DNA of 64,000 bases from Siphonodentalium dalli (Eukaryota; Mollusca; Scaphopoda; Gadilida; Siphonodentaliidae), in assembly GCA_032622095.1 (NCBI GenBank), contig CP136065.1, positions 118,399,195-118,463,194 on the forward strand. The letters run 5' to 3'. Positions within the stretch are counted from its first letter, which is position 1. Every line of letters starts with the position of its first letter. This document shows, piece by piece, positions 46,905 through 57,943 of this stretch. The notes below the pieces were generated by a model. That model did not search any database and was not told the DNA's origin. It saw only the letters and a list, made by a program, of their open reading frames with translations. A program made the translations under genes and the position numbers.

Positions 46905-47045
46905 TATAAATAGAGAATATCCGCATAGTGTAGCTGAATAAAGAATATATTTTTGCGAGTATGTGGGCATCTATTTGGCCGAATAGATGCCCACATACGA
47001 GTAAAAATAAATTCTCTATTGAGCAACACTATGAGGATGTTCTGT
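46905..47045. mobile_element. ~140-bp hairpin MITE
   Basis: The inner stem GAGTATGTGGGCATCTATT pairs with AATAGATGCCCACATACGA around TGGCCG. The outer arms (CCGCATAGTGTAGC / GAGCAACACTATGAGGAT) extend the pairing to about 65-70 bp per side. No target duplication was identified. Confidence 0.7.
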
Positions 47046-47935
47046 TTACCCACCAAACAATTTTAAATATATTTTATCGCAGTTTTTGTCAAAAAATATC
47101 GCAAAATTTCCAGGCTCCTTATAGAGAAGCGATGACATACTCAGCGACTTTATCTGTATAGTAGACTAATTAATTATGAAACAGTCCGCTTTATAATTTT
47201 TAAATTATGCCAGAAACATATCATAGAATGGTGTAATTTCTAATAAAATCTTAATGATTCGTGTAAAGTTCAAATTTAAAACTGAAGTGTACGAGTAGAG
47301 CAGTCATGTGAATTTGGTTGTTTGCGCTTGAAACTTATTAATGAAAGTCTGAACTTAATTTTTAGCAGTAGAATTAGCAGTAGCACCAAGATCGGTAGTA
47401 CAAATGCACCAGCTCACAGGAGAATATTGTATACTTTATAGTAACAAACTGCCAATTGCTTAATCAAGTTATAGACTTCAACAATTGAACATTGAACAAT
47501 TCTATTTGAGTGCATTTTGGGTGCATAAATCAATCTTTTAGAAAGGAGTCGCCACCGATTGCACGAAAATACTTTGTGGATATTGACGTTTCTAAGGGCC
47601 CTGTCGCTAACAACAGAAACCAGCATGGTCCTTTCTAATGATGCTCCATAAAGTTGTTACGACCAAGTGACGTCACTCATGAACTGCTGGAGCTCAACTG
47701 GGACCAAGTTTCTGTAAACTTTCTTCCTTGCATATTATTAAGTTTATCTGTCTAGTAGAGGATGCTTTATCTGTCTTAAGTAGACGGATAGACGCGTGAT
47801 TTATCTGATGGGGTTTATATGTATAGTAGAGCGGGGTAGGAGGTGGATAAAATTTTATATCAAACAAAATAGCATCTTTATTGTAGCACTTATTGTTTTA
47901 AATATGTTATTTTTTATACAATTGGATCTAAATAT
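47046..47935. other. No gene or element recognised
   Basis: Short frames at 46961-47161 and 47414-47626 show no domain. Confidence 0.4.
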
Positions 47936-48522
47936 GAAAGTTTCATTGACACTGTAGCTCAACTTGGAGGGAATAATGTCATGCATTACTAATAAATGTC
48001 AATGGAGCGATAAGGAATGCGGAACGTTTAAATGTTTAAGTAATACCAGAGCTCAACCCAAAGAGCCATATGAAGTTTGGATTCAATTGGATAAAAAATG
48101 TTGGCTGCAGGGCATACAAAGTATTTAGTCATGCAAAGAGTAAAATCAAAAATGGCTGCCAGCGGGCCATGTTTTTCAGTGAAAATTTTTCAAATTTGAT
48201 AGCTCCCACCTAAAAGTGATCCAAAACATTCCTGTAAATTTCCAAAACAATTCTCCAATAACTGCGGGCTGCAGGGTGAGCTGATGAATTCAAATTTAAA
48301 TCCAAGATGGCTGCTGGTAGCCAAGTTTTTAACGAATTTCGATAAACATTGATGGCTTCAATCTAGAGGTCACCCCAAATATCCATATGAAGTATGGTGA
48401 TGATCAGATAAGAGATGTGACCTGTAGGATATGCTAAGGGAAATTGTTGACGAATGCACACATACGCGGACAGATGCCAATCCATGGCAATAGCTCAAAC
48501 TGGACTTCATAAGTTGAGCTAA
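47936..48522 (+). mobile_element. Short Helitron-like family A element
   Basis: The 5' end is GAAAGTTTCATTGACACT then GTAGCTCAACTTGG. About two core units follow ('ttagtcatgcaaagagtaaa', AATGGCTGCCAGCGGG, 'agatggctgctgg', 'catatgaagtatggtgatga'). Then come GACGAATGCACACATACGCG and the 3' end CCATGGCAATAGCTCAAACT..AAGTTGAGCTA. This is the smallest complete copy in the window. Confidence 0.78.
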
Positions 48523-48599
48523 AAAAATTATAATTTATTTCATAAAAAATTGGACTGGAACCCTGAATACATCTTTAAAACATTATAATACTGCCAAAG

Positions 48600-48745
48600 G
48601 ATATCCAAGGTCAACCCAAAGAGCCATATGAAGTATGCTCTCCTAGGATATCCATGGAACTCTAAGGAAATTTTTTTAACAATCCCAAGGTTTAATTTCA
48701 AGGATATCCTAGGAAATCCAAGGATATTCTTGGACATCCTAGAAT
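48600..48745. repeat. Imperfect CCAAGGATATCC repeats
   Basis: About eight variants of CCAAGGATATCC / GGATATCCTAGG in both orientations in 145 bp. Low-complexity palindromic cluster; no boundary defined. Confidence 0.55.
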
Positions 48746-48898
48746 ATTTTTGCAAAGGTGCACTCATGGCACTCAACATATATACAATAGATATTCTAAC
48801 TGGATAACTGCAATCTTTTCATATAAATACTAGCAGATTAGCCCACCACTGGCGGCATTGGTCCCATGGCTTTGGTCGATCCATTAATTTTTGCTATC

Positions 48899-49110
48899 AT
48901 TTGCGGGTACCCGTTTCAAGGTCATGTTGGGTGGACAAAATAACCCGACAAAAATATTCCCTGTTCCAAGTTGACCATACATAAAAAAATTCACGTCTTG
49001 GTCACCGCTGACGACCGAGATATCGCCCAAGGTCATTTGTGGGTACCCGTTTCAAGGTCAAGGTCACCTCAGGCGGACAAACTGACCCGACGAAAATCTC
49101 TGCAGTCCCT
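48899..49110. repeat. Two ~122-bp units
   Basis: GCGGGTACCCGTTTCAAGGT and 'ggacaaa.t.acccgacaaaa' occur at 48903 and 49025. Probably core repeats of a dispersed element. The ORFs over it (48971-49222) are incidental. Confidence 0.65.
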
Positions 49111-50622
49111 TGGAAGCCCTAAGTACGAAATTTTGTCTCGATCGATTGAGCCGTATTTATACTATAGCCGTATTTATACTACTCGGCAAGTATTTACTGC
49201 AAATACAAGAGGTACGATTTAGTGCAAGTATGTTATTTACGCGATGCATCGAAAACGGAAACATAAGACGATCGATGGAATCAACTCAAAAGTATTGTTC
49301 CCGGGCAATACAAAATATCTTATGACTTCCAATAAATCTCTCCTCATAGTCCACACCCTGGGGCATAACTGGGAAGTGAAGACATAATTTTAGAGACCTC
49401 ACAAGGGATAAATTGACACCGAATTGAGTGATTTCGAGTGACAAAAATGACGATGTCAGAAAGAATAAAATATCTCGAACCTGGTGGTCCTAGAATACGA
49501 TTTTTCATGGGAAAATGGACAGACTCCATGCTTTAATTGTATTAGGCAATTATCGAAGAGACATAAACGCATTTATTAACAATTTCGCCAGCCTTGGGAA
49601 GATTCGTAGAAGCGAGTTCTATGCAATGGAAATGCATGCATATTTCCGATGTAACGCTCTTTAACAACAACACCGCAGATACAAACGCTCTTTAATCATT
49701 AACTCATTAACCCATCAATCCCCATTGCGGTGGCAGTTGAAGGGTGAAGGAGTGTTCGCACAGGCTCGCGAATGGCCCAATGACTATTCCCGTGGCTTTT
49801 TACTCTTAGATAGGAAGTTTGTGCTCAATGGTGGAGCCGTTTTCGAGTCTATAAAGGATATACACACATATATACATATATATATACGGAAGTCTCAAAA
49901 TATATAGTAGATAATAACATACATATGGATGCAGATCTCAATTATATACATACACACTCACTTCCTTGGTTTTAGTTAGGGAGCATAATACTGACTCATC
50001 ATGAAGTGTGTTGATTCGTATACCATAGTTACCATGGGAAAACTGAGTAAGACGCCAAAATAGCTGTGAACTAAGATAACTCACGTTCCAAACATATTGA
50101 TTTTGTCATAACAAATTCTGCACAATTCCTACCCAAATGAGCTTCAAACTATATAACCATTACCTGATAAACTCAACTCACTGAGATGGAACTAGAAATA
50201 ATTACACCTGTCATACAGACCACTGATAATAACACAGATCATCCCCACAATCAATAAACTATCAATTTTTCTCATAAGAAGTTATCTGTTGTTCAATGTC
50301 TATAATTATTTTCATTTCATACCTCTCAATCAGATAAAAATGCACTAAATTTAAACATAATTAAAGTATATGACACTATCACTGACACTGCATCTCACCT
50401 TGACTTCACTATATGCCTCACTGCTATATCTAGCTAGGACTTGCCAAATGAACTATTCCATGCACTCATACAATAAACTGGTAAAGCTGTTTAATATATG
50501 AGTAATTTAACCATGAGATTGTAGAATTTAGAGTTGAAAAAAAAACTAGAGTCCACAATCACAACCTGCAGTTTAACCTATAATTTCAACTATACTGACA
50601 ACCACACCTTATAAAGTCAGCA
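49111..50622. other. No gene recognised
   Basis: (TA)-rich tract near 49870-49890. TTAACGCTCTTTAA-like words at 49648-49665 and 49685-49697 resemble, inverted, the AAAGAGCG repeats before the transposase-like relic at 60 kb. No exon is supported. Confidence 0.4.
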
Positions 50623-51183
50623 ATCTATAGCTAAATATACACCTGTACACAAAATAGATTTGGACACAATTTTATGAATAAACTAGATTTCTAATTCACA
50701 AAGGGAAATTGTATACACGTACTTCTATGTTTTAGTTTTTAATAAGCTTCTAAGTCCCATTTTTCTATTTTGAAATGTTTTCTATTTCGAAATGTCAATA
50801 ACTCAGGTATTTAACAACTAATTTGAGAACTTTAGCAACTTTGTAATCACCATCTCTACGAGACATTATATTCTGAGTTTGGTGATACAGTAATCTGACA
50901 ATAACAGGCATATCCATTTTGAGTGGATTTATTGTTTTGAAGGATTATGGGCATCAAGACATTCTAGTAGTCAGGGAGGAGACCAAAATTGGACAAATTG
51001 TTTTTTGTTGCCAATTATAACCAAACTTGCTTGTTAGGATCTCCTGAATTTTCTAATGATAATGCCAAGTAAATTTTCATGAATTTCTCTAATTGCTTAA
51101 TAAAGACCTGAGTTTTGGTCCCGGACATTTAAATTTTAGCATCAATGATATTAATGATGACCAATACATGCCAACTTGTTATA
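50623..51183 (+). repeat. Segmental duplication, unit a copy 1
   Basis: This matches 53577-54043 over its length ('ctatagctaaata', 'cacaaaatagatttggacac', 'gacattatattctgagtttg', 'catgccaacttgttat'). Copy 1 has about 85 bp more near 50995-51080, which copy 2 lost between short AAATT-type repeats. Non-coding. Confidence 0.9.
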
Positions 51184-51487
51184 TTTACATACTAAGTGTT
51201 GTCATCATTAAATCCAGCATTCTGATTGGTCGGCGCCCACGAGGCTAGTTGCAGTTATATCTCGGTGAATGCGCAACGGCTCATAACACCAAGCTCATCA
51301 CACCATCGGTACGTCATTGGGTTTGGAAAGACGAATGCGTAATGTTTTGGGCGCATTTGGACTCGCGCAGGATTGACTTAATACATCATCGGGTTTCAAT
51401 ATGAAGAGAAATTGTTCCTATTAACTTTTGCCAAGGGTGCTATTGGGTATTTTGGGCTGTTTTTGTCACGATACACTTTTCGATTTA

Positions 51488-53149
51488 CCGTAAATTTTGG
51501 TGTATAAGTCGCATCTTTTTTAACTGACTATATAGCCAAGAATATTGGTGCGACTTATACAACGGTAACTCAAAATGGAGGTGAAATCTTGACACATTTT
51601 CGGAGAGTTTGAGCCACGACCGGTAAGTACACAAGTGTCGGAAAGACAAGGAGATATTCACAGCAAATATCGGTGGAGATTCAGCCACAAAACTCTCCAT
51701 ATAGAAGGATAATATTAAAATATTGAACACAGTTATCTTACTCTCACTATTATTAACTTTTATTCCCAAATTCCCGGATAGAAAGTGTGATATAACCTGA
51801 TATGTGTGAAACCGAAAGTACAAATTCTGAATAAACAACAAAATGGACTCGTCTTACGGTTTCACATCTAAAAGAAATGGACTCATTATTACACCATTTA
51901 TTATACAAATGAACACTCCCATCTTCACTGTTATTTATCATATTATATGCCATAGTATCTGAGAATTCAACCGCAAACAGCAGCAAATTCACAAACAGTG
52001 GGCGTCCTTGACCTGACTGTGTAACAATTCTGGACACGTGCACAATTGACCCACATTCAATGACTGCGGTGTGATCGCTTTGATGTCTCCAGTGTTGCGA
52101 CATAGTAAACTGTTTACAAGCTGAACGTGGCTGCAAACTTAATTCTACCAGATTACGTCACATCGGAATGTTTATTTAAAGCCCAGGAATGAGCATAATA
52201 AAAACCCTGACTCCAAATATTTTAATGAGGCTTCAGTGCGAAGCCGCGAACTCCTTTTGATATTACATAAACATTATTTTATGCTGTACGCTTCGGGTGC
52301 AAACATTTAATCCCCACATTGAGTATATTTGACACTTAATACTGAGGAGTGCATTGCATCACTATTAGCCCAAAGCGTTTTCATTCATATTAGGCGACAA
52401 CTAAATTAACGATGCCATTATCCTAAAACAACAGTTAGCCGAGTCTCAATTTTATATTCCTATAAATGATAGGATATTTTGTGTCTTTCCTCATACCGTA
52501 AATTTCTATATATATTCACATACTTCGATCATTATGGATAAACGTGGGATTAAGCGCAAACGTCAGAGTTATGAAACCAGATTTAAGTTGGAAGTTGTTA
52601 AGTTTGCAGAACTTAACGGTAACCGTGCTGCCGAAAGACAGTATGGTGTCAGTGAGAAATTAGTACGAGATTGAAGGCAATTCTGAGTGGTTTAAATTGT
52701 TTATTGATAATGACGACTGAGGACAAAAGTGAATGAATGTTATTGTTGTTGAAATATCCGTTTTGTGCATTCCGTGTATTAAATCATTCAGTTCCCATTC
52801 CATATTTTTATTGTTTGTCTATTGCAAATGTCGTTCGTTTTGATAAATTGTGCTGTGCTATGCATTGTTATGTTATATTGTGTGTTTAATTGAGAATAAA
52901 GCATTCTAACGTAAATAACTTTCCTCATTTCTTCTCCCCCCCCCCCCCCCCCCCAAATGTGATGTGTGAATACTTGCTCTCAATACTTACCAGTACAATA
53001 CTTAGAATGGTAGTTTTTGAAATTCCAGCATCTAAAAAATGGGTGCGTCTTATACAAAGGTATTTCACAAAAGGCGGGATTTGGGGTTGAAAAATGGGGG
53101 TGCGTCTAACTCTTATACACGCATGCGACTTATACACCGAAATTTACGG
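51488..53149 (+). mobile_element. 1.66-kb pogo/Tigger-like transposon
   Basis: Termini CCGTAAATTTTGGTGTATAA (left) and CCGTAAATTTCGGTGTATAA (right, inverted) are flanked by TA at 51486-51487 and 53150-53151. Subterminal copies of GTGCGACTTATACAACGG-like sequence lie at 51545 and 53042. A TA target plus a pogo-type HTH relic (52534-52674) assigns it to the pogo branch of Tc1/mariner. It is itself inserted in duplication unit a/b copy 1. Confidence 0.85.
52534..52674 (+). pseudogene. pogo/Tigger transposase N-terminal HTH, truncated
   Basis: The ATG at 52534 opens 46 codons: MDKRGIKRKRQSYETRFKLE, then VVKFAELNGNRAAERQYGVS, EKLVRD, and then TGA at 52672. The pattern SY..RFKLEVV.FA...GNRAAER.FGVSEK.VRDW is the N-terminal helix-turn-helix of Tigger-like transposases. 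The TGA sits exactly where the invariant Trp (TGG) is expected, and AGG CAA follows in frame. The CENP-B-type second HTH and DDE domain are absent downstream, so the protein is a relic. Alternatively it could be a domesticated short HTH peptide, which seems unlikely. Confidence 0.8.
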
Positions 53150-53193
53150 TAAATACATTTACAAAAGTGGCTTTTTCGCTAAATGTATATAAA

Positions 53194-53364
53194 TATAAGG
53201 ATTAACTGTCATGTGGTCTATTTTTATGGAGATGTATAAACCGTGATTAAGTGGTCATAACTTGTATGTAAAACCCTTCGGGTTTTACACAAGTTACTAG
53301 TATGTCCACTTACCTCACGGTTACATCTCCATAAAAACAGTCCACATGACAGTTAATCCTTATA
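53194..53364. mobile_element. 171-bp hairpin MITE
   Basis: TATAAGGATTAACTGTCATG at the left is the inverse of CATGACAGTTAATCCTTATA at the right. Pairing continues nearly to the centre, where AAACCC-TTCG-GGGTTT makes a tight tetraloop-type tip. It sits exactly at the junction with duplication unit b copy 1. Confidence 0.85.
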
Positions 53365-53366
53365 TA

Positions 53367-53576
53367 AAGGTCACAGTAGCCAACAATATGACCTTATATT
53401 GTTTGATTCGTTCAGGAGGACAGTATAGTGCCTTAGTGGTGAGAAGCACTTCATTCTGCATTGGAGATAACAGCAGGTCAAGGGCGGACATATTTCTGAA
53501 TGTCCAGACGACGACACCAACTCACAAGGGTATTAGTATGCCAAATGTCAGCTCTGTTGCCCTTAATGTTTCTTAA
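53367..53576 (+). repeat. Segmental duplication, unit b copy 1
   Basis: Matches 54044-54252 with about 95% identity by eye. The plus frame stays open in both copies (VANNMTL.CL, FCIGDN.RSRADIFLNVQT, THKGISMPNVSSVALNVS), and the one indel between copies is 3 nt. This could reflect a former coding exon, but I do not recognise the protein and no splice sites are convincing. Confidence 0.8.
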
Positions 53577-54252
53577 TAATCTATAGCTAAATAGACACAT
53601 GTACACAAAATAGATTTGGACACAATTTTGTGAATAAACTAGATTTCTAATTCACAAAGGGAAATTGTATACTTCTATGTTTTAGTTTTTAATAAGCTTC
53701 TAAGTCCCATTTTTCTATTTTGAAATGTCAATAACTCTGGTATTTAACAACTAATTTGATAACTTTAGCAACTTTGTAATCACCATCTCTACGAGACATT
53801 ATATTCTGAGTTTGGTGATACAGTAATCTGACAATAACAGGCATATCCATTTTGAGTGGATTTATTGTTTTGAAGGAGTATGGGAAACAAGACATTCTAG
53901 TAGTCAAGGAGGAGACCAAAATTGTTCAAAATTTTCATGAATTTCTCTAATTGCTTAATAAAGACCTGAGTTTTGGCCCCGGACATTTAAATTTTAGCAT
54001 CAATGATATTTAAATGATGACCAATACATGCCAACTTGTTATAAAGGTCACAGTAGCCAACAATATGACATTATGTTGTTTGTTTCGTTCAGGAGGACAG
54101 TATAGTACCTTAATAGTGGTGAGAAGCACTTCATTCTGCATTGGAGATAACTGCAGGTCAAGGGCGGACATATTTCTGAATGTCCAGACGACGACCCCAA
54201 CTCACAAGGGTATTAGTATGCCAAATGTCAGCTCTGTTGCCCTTAATGTTTC
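53577..54252 (+). repeat. Segmental duplication, units a and b copy 2
   Basis: Here a (53577-54043) joins b (54044-54252) directly at CTTGTTATAAAGGTCACAG, the ancestral arrangement. In copy 1 the same point is split by 2.2 kb containing the pogo element and hairpin MITE. Confidence 0.88.
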
Positions 54253-54317
54253 TGATAAATTATGTCAGACCTACTTGTGGGGAATGATATATAAATAAAA
54301 GGTCAGCTGACCACAGT

Positions 54318-55422
54318 GTCCCCCGAAAAAGTGGAAAGTCGATGCCGTTTTGTTAAAGAAATTTTTTTAAATGTTGAAATTTTCTAAGTCGAAAAGGGTT
54401 AATAACTCCGTAAAAAAAAAAATATTCCGTTGTCTATATACATGTTGCACATCTCCAATATGTGGATAACAATACCCTGAAGTTTCAAATATCTACAATC
54501 AAAACTGTAGGAGGAGTTGATTACACCATGATGAAGGTACCCTCATACAGAAAAACAGAAAATTATAAACAAAAAAAATTCAAAGTCGAAAGGCCCATAA
54601 CTTTGGGAAAAATCATTGGATCAAACTCAAATTCGAACTTGACCTGTATTTTGATATGAACGACCCACAAATTTCCAATTAAACAATCCAAACTTGAGTT
54701 ATCATCCGTAAACCAAAGAAAAAACAAGTAAAATTGAATTTTCTAAGTCGAAAAGCCCATAACTCTGAGATAAATCATCGGATCAAACTCAAATTCGAAG
54801 TTGACCTGTATTTTGATATCATTGACTCACACAAAAACGGAATTTTCAATTGAACAGTCCAAACTTTAGTTATCATCCGGGAAAAAAAAAATTGAATTTT
54901 CTAAGTCGAAAAAAGTCCATTACTCTAGAAAAAATAATCGGATCAAACTCAAATTCGATCTCAACCTGTATCTTGATATGACTGATCTACACAATAACGG
55001 TATTTGCAATTAAAGTATCCAAACTTGAGATATCATCCGGAAACAGAAAAAGTGAGAAATTTTCTAAGTCGAAAATGAGGCGTAACTTTAAAAAAAAAAT
55101 TCGAACCAAACCACAATTAGCATCATGCGGAGAGGCAGTCCTAAGGAGATTGCATACAAAACATTATTGAAAGTCGAAAAGGGTTAATAACTCTGTCAAA
55201 AAATAATGTTTCCGTCATCTATATACATGTTGCACATCTTCAATATATGGGCAAAAATATTCTGAAGTTTCAAATCTCTAGGATGAAAACCGTGGGAGGA
55301 GTTGATTACACCATGAAGGTACTCAAAAGTGTGACGGACGGACGGACGGACGAACGGCTAGACGGACGAACGGACCCTGTTTCTATAGTCCCCCGAAAAT
55401 AAAAAATTTCGGGGGAAAATAA
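54318..55422 (+). mobile_element. Helitron-like family C element
   Basis: It starts GTCCCCCGAAAA and ends CTATAGTCCCCCGAAAATAA followed by AAAATTTCGGGGGA, a terminal stem-loop that repeats the 5' end. The core units of about 150-200 bp share 'ttttctaagtcgaaaa', 'aactc.aattcga' and 'atcatccgg'. The first and last units are the closest pair ('ctatatacatgttgcacatc', 'gaggagttgattacaccatg'). A GACGGACGGACGGACGAACG tract precedes the end. The left flank holds the palindrome GGTCAGCTGACC. Non-coding. Confidence 0.75.
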
Positions 55423-56849
55423 TACAGGCACTATCATTGATACTGAGTGAAAGAGAAATGAGTTTGACAGAGATAAATTCATTGATTTTCTGTACTGCTT
55501 TGGTAGTAGTTTGCAAGGTATTAAAGTTTAATATATTAAAGGGCTGACGAAAAAGAAGATTCAAAAGATGAAAAGAGATGAACCAAAAAGAAAAAAAGAC
55601 TTCAAAAGAAAATAGAGCAGTACGAATGTATTGCACACAGTGACATTTTTCATCTGCACCAGATAAGCGGTTAATTATCTGACAGCTGTGATGTAAGGTC
55701 ATAAATTCTCCTAAAGTTAGGAAATTCCAAGTGCAGTCAAGTTTAAATAGGAGGAATGCATGTGCGCTGCATGTGATGAGGGTTCAGTTGAAAAATTGTA
55801 GGTGGAGCCCTTACCCATTTAAGAACCCCACATGTATAATATGTACCAAATCTATTTGCAGTTGGTTCTATTGTAATTATAACTATCTAAACACCTTTTA
55901 CCTGGTTGGCAGGGTTAGGAACAAGGAGTACTTACTACTCTGACAGTGAACCAAAGACTTGTGGAACAATGCCAAAACAGCATCAAAAGAGAGGTGTAAC
56001 CACTGAGCAAAATCTATCAACAATACACACATGTGCCATGAATTCACTGGAGATATGAAGGAAGTCTGCACCCAAGATAAAATCAGTCTAATTAATTTCT
56101 AAAAATACTTGTGTAATTTAAATCAAGCACTGGCTATACTCTGTCTGGCTGCTGTCTTCTGTCACCAATTGGAATTTGAATATTAACATATAATCACTTT
56201 ATTTCTCCCTCAATTATATTCTGCATTGAATTTTTGCATTGTTCCATTCAAGGAGCTATATGCTTCTTAACACTCTAACAACATCAACATATACTGAACC
56301 TGGACACAACTATGTTTAAAACCAGGGTCGCTTTAGGGTTCACATCGAACATGGAACTTGTTGAAGTTGTTTTTTTTTGCATAAAAAAGTGATTGTCAGA
56401 AAAGAATTTAACAATTAGTGACATTTATTTAATTTATTGTTACAATGATCTGCTAAAAATAGACCAAGGGCCATAACTCGGATAAAAATAATTTGACAAA
56501 TCTGGTTTACGAATTTGATTGAGATATTGTTGTAAGAGTTCCATATACCAAATATGAACAGCCTGAAAATTGTAAAAAAATAGACAAAAGGCCATAACAT
56601 TGGAAAAAATGTTGGGCTAGTAAAAACAAAATCATACATTATTTTGATCTACTCAGGTGAAAGGAAATGGGGGTTTTTTTGGATACAAATTTAAAATTTA
56701 AAATCAAATATATGGTAGTTTTACGATCTTTACAATATTATAAAGGCAATTGAGAGAGGTCATATTTGGGATTTTAAAGTATGAAAAAATGGTTTTGGCT
56801 GTTTTGACACCCCCAACAACCCTGGCATACCTTCCTGCTTATTTTTAAC
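55423..56849. other. No gene recognised
   Basis: The minus ORF at 55358-55702 and plus ORF at 55731-55943 show no domain. 56440-56640 has two units with GGCCATAAC..GGAAAAA-type phrases, probably dispersed core repeats. Confidence 0.4.
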
Positions 56850-57418
56850 AATCCTCACCATCCCCTTTTATAGCACAATTTGCACCTACAGGCCACGTCC
56901 CTCATCTGATCATCAACAAACTTTATGTATGTGGGTCTTCCTGGTGACCTCTGGATGGGACCAATCAGTTCTTTTTCCAAAATTAGTTGAAAAATATGGC
57001 TGCCAGCAGCCATGTTGAATTGCACTTTTAAATCCATCGGCACACTCTGCAGCCAACATTTATAAGAGAATTAATTTTACAATTTACAGCCATGTTTAGG
57101 TTCATGTTTAGATGGACGTTATCGAATTTGAATAATTTTTTTAACAAAAATATGGCTGCCGACAGACATCTTGAATTTTCCTCTTTGCACATCTAACTTC
57201 TTCGGCACACCCTACAACAAACATTTTTCATCTGATTGATCCCAAATTTCACAGGGATATTTGAGGTAACCTCTAGATGGGAGCCCTCTAATTTGTTTCG
57301 ATAAAAACATGGCAATAATCTTGGATTTTTCTCTTTGCACAACCAAATACTTTGTCGCATCCTGCAGTCAGCAATTTTCATCATATGAGATTCCAATGTC
57401 AATGATCTCCAGTGTTAA
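56850..57418 (-). mobile_element. Inverted family A-like core fragment
   Basis: On the minus strand, three units carry AAGATGGCTGCTGG-like and CCATGTTTTT-like blocks, 'cctctagatggga' inverted, and GATCAGATGAGGGACGTGGC. Closest to the core at 6090-6900 and 48050-48420. No terminal stem-loop was found. Confidence 0.55.
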
Positions 57419-57659
57419 TTAACCCTTTGAGTGCCAGGTCCGATTTTTGTATCAACCCATATACCCTGTGCCAATGCATTCTCTTATATATGCGAGTCGG
57501 CCATAGGTCGCCTCGCATATATAAGAGAATGCATTGGCCTAACATTTTTTTTTTTTAACAATTTTTTTCAATTTTAATAATTTATTCTTATATTCTTTAA
57601 CAGACTTATTTTGTAGGTTTAGGGCCGATTAGATCGGCCCCTGGCACTCAAAGGGTTAA
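57419..57659. mobile_element. piggyBac-like MITE with TTAA duplication
   Basis: TTAA lies at 57419-57422 and 57656-57659. Perfect 16-bp TIRs read CCCTTTGAGTGCCAGG. The interior has a 69-bp hairpin (57467-57535) also present at 46047-46115, and 'acttattttgtaggttta' shared with 18518-18744. It sits at the edge of the family A-like fragment. Confidence 0.9.
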
Positions 57660-57943
57660 CATAACAATGATTAGCAGTTATAATTGAAATTAAATCGGCT
57701 GGGTGTGACAGCCCTGTTGAATGCTCATAATGGTGCATGATAACTAAACTAGCTTCAATCCAAATTATCAATATTGTCATTATACTAGTAGGTATATTCA
57801 TAGATATACCTACTAGTAGGTATATTCATAGATCCCCCCCCCCCACCCCCCAAGTGTGAATCTGACATTTAGGCCATTAAAAAATAAATACCTGTGTTAT
57901 TGGACAGTTACATAAGGGAAACTTATTGAGGGAGGAGTATTTT
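57660..57943. repeat. Short duplication and C tract
   Basis: TATACCTACTAGTAGGTATA-type palindromes at 57786-57830, containing a perfect repeat of 'tagtaggtatattcataga', precede a C-rich tract at 57834-57850. No gene. Confidence 0.6.

Noticed and set aside
48971-49222. 83-codon ORF
   Set aside because: Overlaps the 122-bp direct repeats and shows no domain.
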